Origin: Nematopogon swammerdamellus
Lineage: Eukaryota; Arthropoda; Insecta; Lepidoptera; Adelidae
Length of the DNA: 64,000 bases
Reading direction: 5' to 3'
Assembly: GCA_946902875.1 (NCBI GenBank)
Contig: OX336348.1
Span: 15,835,741-15,899,740, forward strand
Made by a program: the position numbers and the translations under genes. This document shows positions 61,238 to 64,000 of this stretch, in pieces. Numbering within the stretch: the stretch's first letter is position 1; each line of letters starts with the position of its first letter. The notes beneath the pieces were generated by a model. The model was given only the letters and a program-made list of their open reading frames with translations. It ran no database searches and had not been told where the DNA came from.

Positions 61238-62011
61238 TTAGGTCCATATCTATGAAATTGCCGTTTTATATAGAAAAAATGAAAAAAAATTTTTTATGAA
61301 AAATACATATATTTTTTAATCGAAGTATTAGCCATTATTATCAATGCACTTTTGCCATTTTACTGGAAGTTCATTGATGCCTCTACAAAAACAGAATGTT
61401 TCAGAATTTCTGTGCCCATTCAACAAGTTAAGACAAGCTTCGACGCGATTTTGTTGCATTTGTTTAGTGAGTTCATACGGTACCCAATTTCCGAGCTTTT
61501 TTATCTTTCCAATTTGACGTAAATGAATTAGTATCGTTTTATCACTTACATTGAAAGCTGCTGCTAATTCCGACGTGGTTTGTGATGAATCTGCTTCAAC
61601 TATGGCTTTCAATTCATCGTTATTGACTTTCGTCTCCGGTCGGCCACGGGGCTCATCATTGAGATGAAAATTTTCAGAACGGAAGCGATCAAACCAAAAA
61701 CCTACAGTTCGTTCTCTTGCGGTACCTGGTCCATACACGCCGATGATATTGCATGCCGTCTGTGCTGCGTTGGTGCCGCGACGGGATTCATATTCGAGTT
61801 CGAGATTCATTTCGAGTTTTCCAGGGTCACAGAACCAGCGATGTAAAAAAAAACGAACGGTGAGAAAACAAACGAACAACAGATTTTGAAGAAAGAATAA
61901 TTTGCTTTTATAACAGAAAATATTTGAATCTGGAATTCCTACGCAAAAAAAGCTTGCCACTTTCAAAGTGGTCAGTTTGTAGAAACGGCAATTTCATAGG
62001 TAAGCACCTAA
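61238..62011 (-). mobile_element. mariner (mori-like), copy 2, internally deleted
   Basis: Ends TTAGGTCC (61,238) and ACCTAA (62,011), with TA on both sides and inner TIRs ATGAAATTGCCGTTT / AAACGGCAATTTCAT. 774 bp against about 1.3 kb for a complete element. No SINE insertions. Confidence 0.85.
61328..61840 (-). pseudogene. mariner transposase, N-terminal domain, internally deleted
   Basis: The open part encodes EYESRRGTNAAQTACNIIGV, WFDRFRSENFHLNDEPRGRP, and the paired helix-turn-helix region (SQTTSELAAAFNVSDKTILI, then LRQIGKIKKLGNWVPYELT). After NGHRNSETFCF it jumps to the C-terminal GINELPVKWQKCIDNNG. The catalytic DD34D core is therefore deleted while the DNA-binding domain remains open. 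Such a product could only bind TIRs. The upstream part of the listed open frame (to 61,966) is TIR and leader, without an obvious start. Confidence 0.75.
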
Positions 62012-62576
62012 TATTGTAGCTCAAACAGTCTCAAAATCATTTTTAGAAGTGAATTGGGGTCAATTGATCAAAACGGAATAGTAAATAAAATTTAACGATT
62101 TTATCGGTCATATGAAATCAACTATCATTTTGGTCGTTGGCTCTCGTCCTATTAGATAGAGATGTGATGAGAAGCACTTAGGGTTACCAGATGCAAAATT
62201 GAAAAAGGAGGACATTTGAAGCGGTGAATTCTATAATGGCCCAATATGGCCAAAAACAGAAAATAAAAATTTTACAGGAGAGAGTAAAAACTTCATAACT
62301 TTGAAATGAAACAACAAACATTTCTGTATTTTTTTTATTATAACTAAACTATATTAAGGATGTATTACTGCAAAAATATACATAAAAAAATTAAAGCCAT
62401 TTTATGGACAAATTTTAAACAAATAATTGAATGGGCCCTTGTCGAACCCAACAAAATTTTCCACACTTTGTATTAACAAAAGTACAACAAAACAATCAGC
62501 AAGAAACCTAACCTCGCACAGAACCACAATAACGGACTTTGACATTCAACCGATGCCACACTTCAACATTGACATC

Positions 62577-63562
62577 TAAATTCAAATTCAAAATTCAAAT
62601 TCTTTATTTAACTTTTGGCCACACAAAGATAGCATATTAAACATGTGAATAAAGGTTACAATAAACATTATTTTAAATACATCATTCATTAGTCATAAAG
62701 ATTCAAAATTAAATTAAAAATGAAATGGACAAGTCAGAGTTATAAAATCACACAATATATAAAATCAGAAAATAAGAATAAAAAAAAAATAAAAAATAAA
62801 ATTATGTATACACATATCACATATCATCTCGTAAGTTAATTAAATTTATCAAAATCAAAATAAATTTTGAAATTATGAAATTAATAAAAAAAAACTATCA
62901 TTATACAATTACATTTAAAATTTACAATCATTACAATAAAATAAAATAAAATATTTATAAAAAATTAAATTAAATTAAAACTAAGACTAGAATAAAATAT
63001 GCTAAATAGACTGCTGACTACGTGTTTTTTGTACTTATTTGGTCAAAACTAAAAATCTTATTATCAAAATATTCATCAATACTATAAAAAGGCCTCGAAG
63101 CAAGGTAACTTCTTAATTTAGATCGAAAGACCCCGAAGCTACCAACCTGTGTCAGTTCTCTATTTAGATTATTGTACATTTTAACTCCCATGAATTTCTC
63201 GCTTTTGTAGAACAACTGACATTTTGGGTTATCACCCGCAATGTCATCCTTGTTTCTGAGGTTATGCCCCTTATTATTAACTGTTTTAAACTTACTTTTA
63301 TTTTTAAATATGTTACACAATGTCATGAAAATATAGAGTGATATTACTGTTAGTATCTTTTGATTTACAAATAATGGTCTACACGTATCTCTAAATTTTG
63401 CACCTGTTATTATCCTAATAGCTTTTTTCTGCATTTTTAACACTTTTTGTATGTCTACACTACTTCCCCATACTTCGATGCCATACCTAAGTTTAGATTC
63501 TATGTATGCATAATAAATTTGCTTGAGCGTTTTATTTGTAGTTGTAGGTTTTAATGTTTTTA
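62577..63562 (-). mobile_element. 5'-truncated Jockey-like LINE
   Basis: C-terminal coding part at the high end and an AT-rich 3' UTR. The 3' tail is of (TTTGAAT)n type, seen as AAATTCAAATTCAAAATTC at 62,579. It lies inside the TIR element. Confidence 0.6.
63018..63560 (-). pseudogene. LINE RT C-terminal region
   Basis: The frame is open from about 63,560, ahead of the internal ATG at 63,443. It reads YIESKLRYGIEVWGSS, VLKMQKKAIRIITGA, then MYNNLNRELTQVGSFGVFRS and KLRSYLASRPFYSIDEYF. This is the C-terminal region of Jockey-clade polyproteins, also seen at 11.3-12.3 kb (RMQKRAVRILAG, YYSVEEFL). No polymerase motif remains, and it is not functional alone. Confidence 0.65.
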
Positions 63563-63805
63563 GTATCTAACAGTTACAATCGCCTAAATCCAATTAGCGG
63601 TAAAAGGGCCCAATTATGTAATAGGTATTGGGCCCTTGTTTCACTCATAAATTATTTTGATCTCTTTGTATGTACGAAGTAGTAAGAAATTGGGCCTGTA
63701 TTCACATCAAGGCGATGCGTTCCACCTTTAAAGAATACAAAAAATAAAAAAAACATTTTCGTAAAAAAAACATATTGGGCCCTTATGGAACTCACCGCTT
63801 CATTT

Positions 63806-64000
63806 ACTCTGGAAAGGTTCGAATTAAAGAAATGTTATAAATAAAATAAAACTTATTTTAACTATGCATTATATTTTCAGAACTACATATTTTGACGATA
63901 ACTGGTCACTTTTTTAGAAAATACGAATTAAAAATTAAAATAATGTTACAAGTTAGAGAATGTAACATTATTTTAATGTGTACTGAGTAAAGATTATAAC
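63806..64000. other. AT-rich end with 16-bp inverted repeat
   Basis: ATTAAAATAATGTTAC (63,934-63,949) and its exact complement (63,962-63,977) flank a 12-bp loop. Otherwise no feature. The window ends inside this DNA. Confidence 0.6.

Larger units (their letters stand above)
60578..62160. mobile_element. Composite repeat with embedded mariner, copy 2
   Basis: 60,578-61,237 and 62,012-62,160 match the copy at 12,590-13,222 and 14,887-15,060. The THAP-like start has lost its ATG (TTG at 60,734). Confidence 0.6.
62218..63801. mobile_element. TIR element with GGGCCC subterminal repeats and nested LINE
   Basis: GAAGCGGTGAATTC at 62,218 and GAACTCACCGCTTC ending at 63,801 are imperfect TIRs continuing for about 31 bp. 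ATTT flanks both sides. TGGGCCC words recur at 62,430, 63,607, 63,635 and 63,775. The element contains a Jockey-like LINE (62,577-63,562). No transposase recognised. Confidence 0.6.

Overview
The window reads as nuclear DNA of an insect, most likely a moth or butterfly. It is AT-rich and has no bacterial-style operons. It carries several repeat signatures that I recognise from Lepidoptera: mori-type mariner, (TTA)-inserting R4/Dong-like retrotransposons, RTE ends with (ATC)n tails, Helitrons with tandem arrays, and repeats ending in a motif like ACTCGCACTTGGCCGG. I find no intact host protein-coding gene. Almost every long reading frame belongs to a transposable element, and most are broken.

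Layout. 0-5 kb: AT-rich DNA, a tRNA-like fragment, a possible plus-strand exon and an open Ty3/Gypsy-type gag without pol. 5-9.3 kb: a decayed Jockey-like LINE inserted in a Helitron remnant that carries a helicase C-terminus and a 130-bp minisatellite. 9.3-16.8 kb: simple repeats, a Jockey-like 3' half, a composite repeat with a THAP-like start and an embedded mariner (itself carrying SINEs), and a 109-bp minisatellite element. 16.8-24.7 kb: two R4-like elements, an opposing LINE fragment and a short R4-derived element. 25-34 kb: a TIR insertion with its empty site elsewhere in the window, a Helitron with a 263-bp palindrome, a perfect 68-bp inverted-repeat element, an LTR/PBS remnant, a SINE split by an internally deleted RTE, and a TIR element with a 106-bp minisatellite. 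34-39.5 kb: SINEs, a DIRS-like gag remnant with a striking cluster of palindromes, and a weak promoter/splice-signal region. 39.5-42.7 kb: the 5' half of an endonuclease-bearing LINE and an inverted minisatellite. 44-47.7 kb: a third Helitron. 48-54 kb: SINE, LINE ends, a hAT-like element with a 6-bp target duplication, a modular 1.2-kb repeat and an FP-like LINE ORF1. 54-60.2 kb: an opposing LINE fragment, the longest R4-like element and a second short R4-derived element. 60.5-64 kb: a second composite repeat with mariner, then a TIR element with a nested LINE.

The genes do not form a pathway. The biology visible is that of a nested transposon graveyard: target-site preference for (TTA)n, non-autonomous derivatives, internal deletion, and palindromes whose arms change together. 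The most unusual signals are six short palindromes with matched arm changes at 36.88-37.07 kb, the long palindromes of the two larger Helitrons, and the pair of short elements that keep both ends of an R4-like retrotransposon. Family names rest on motif recognition only, without database searches.
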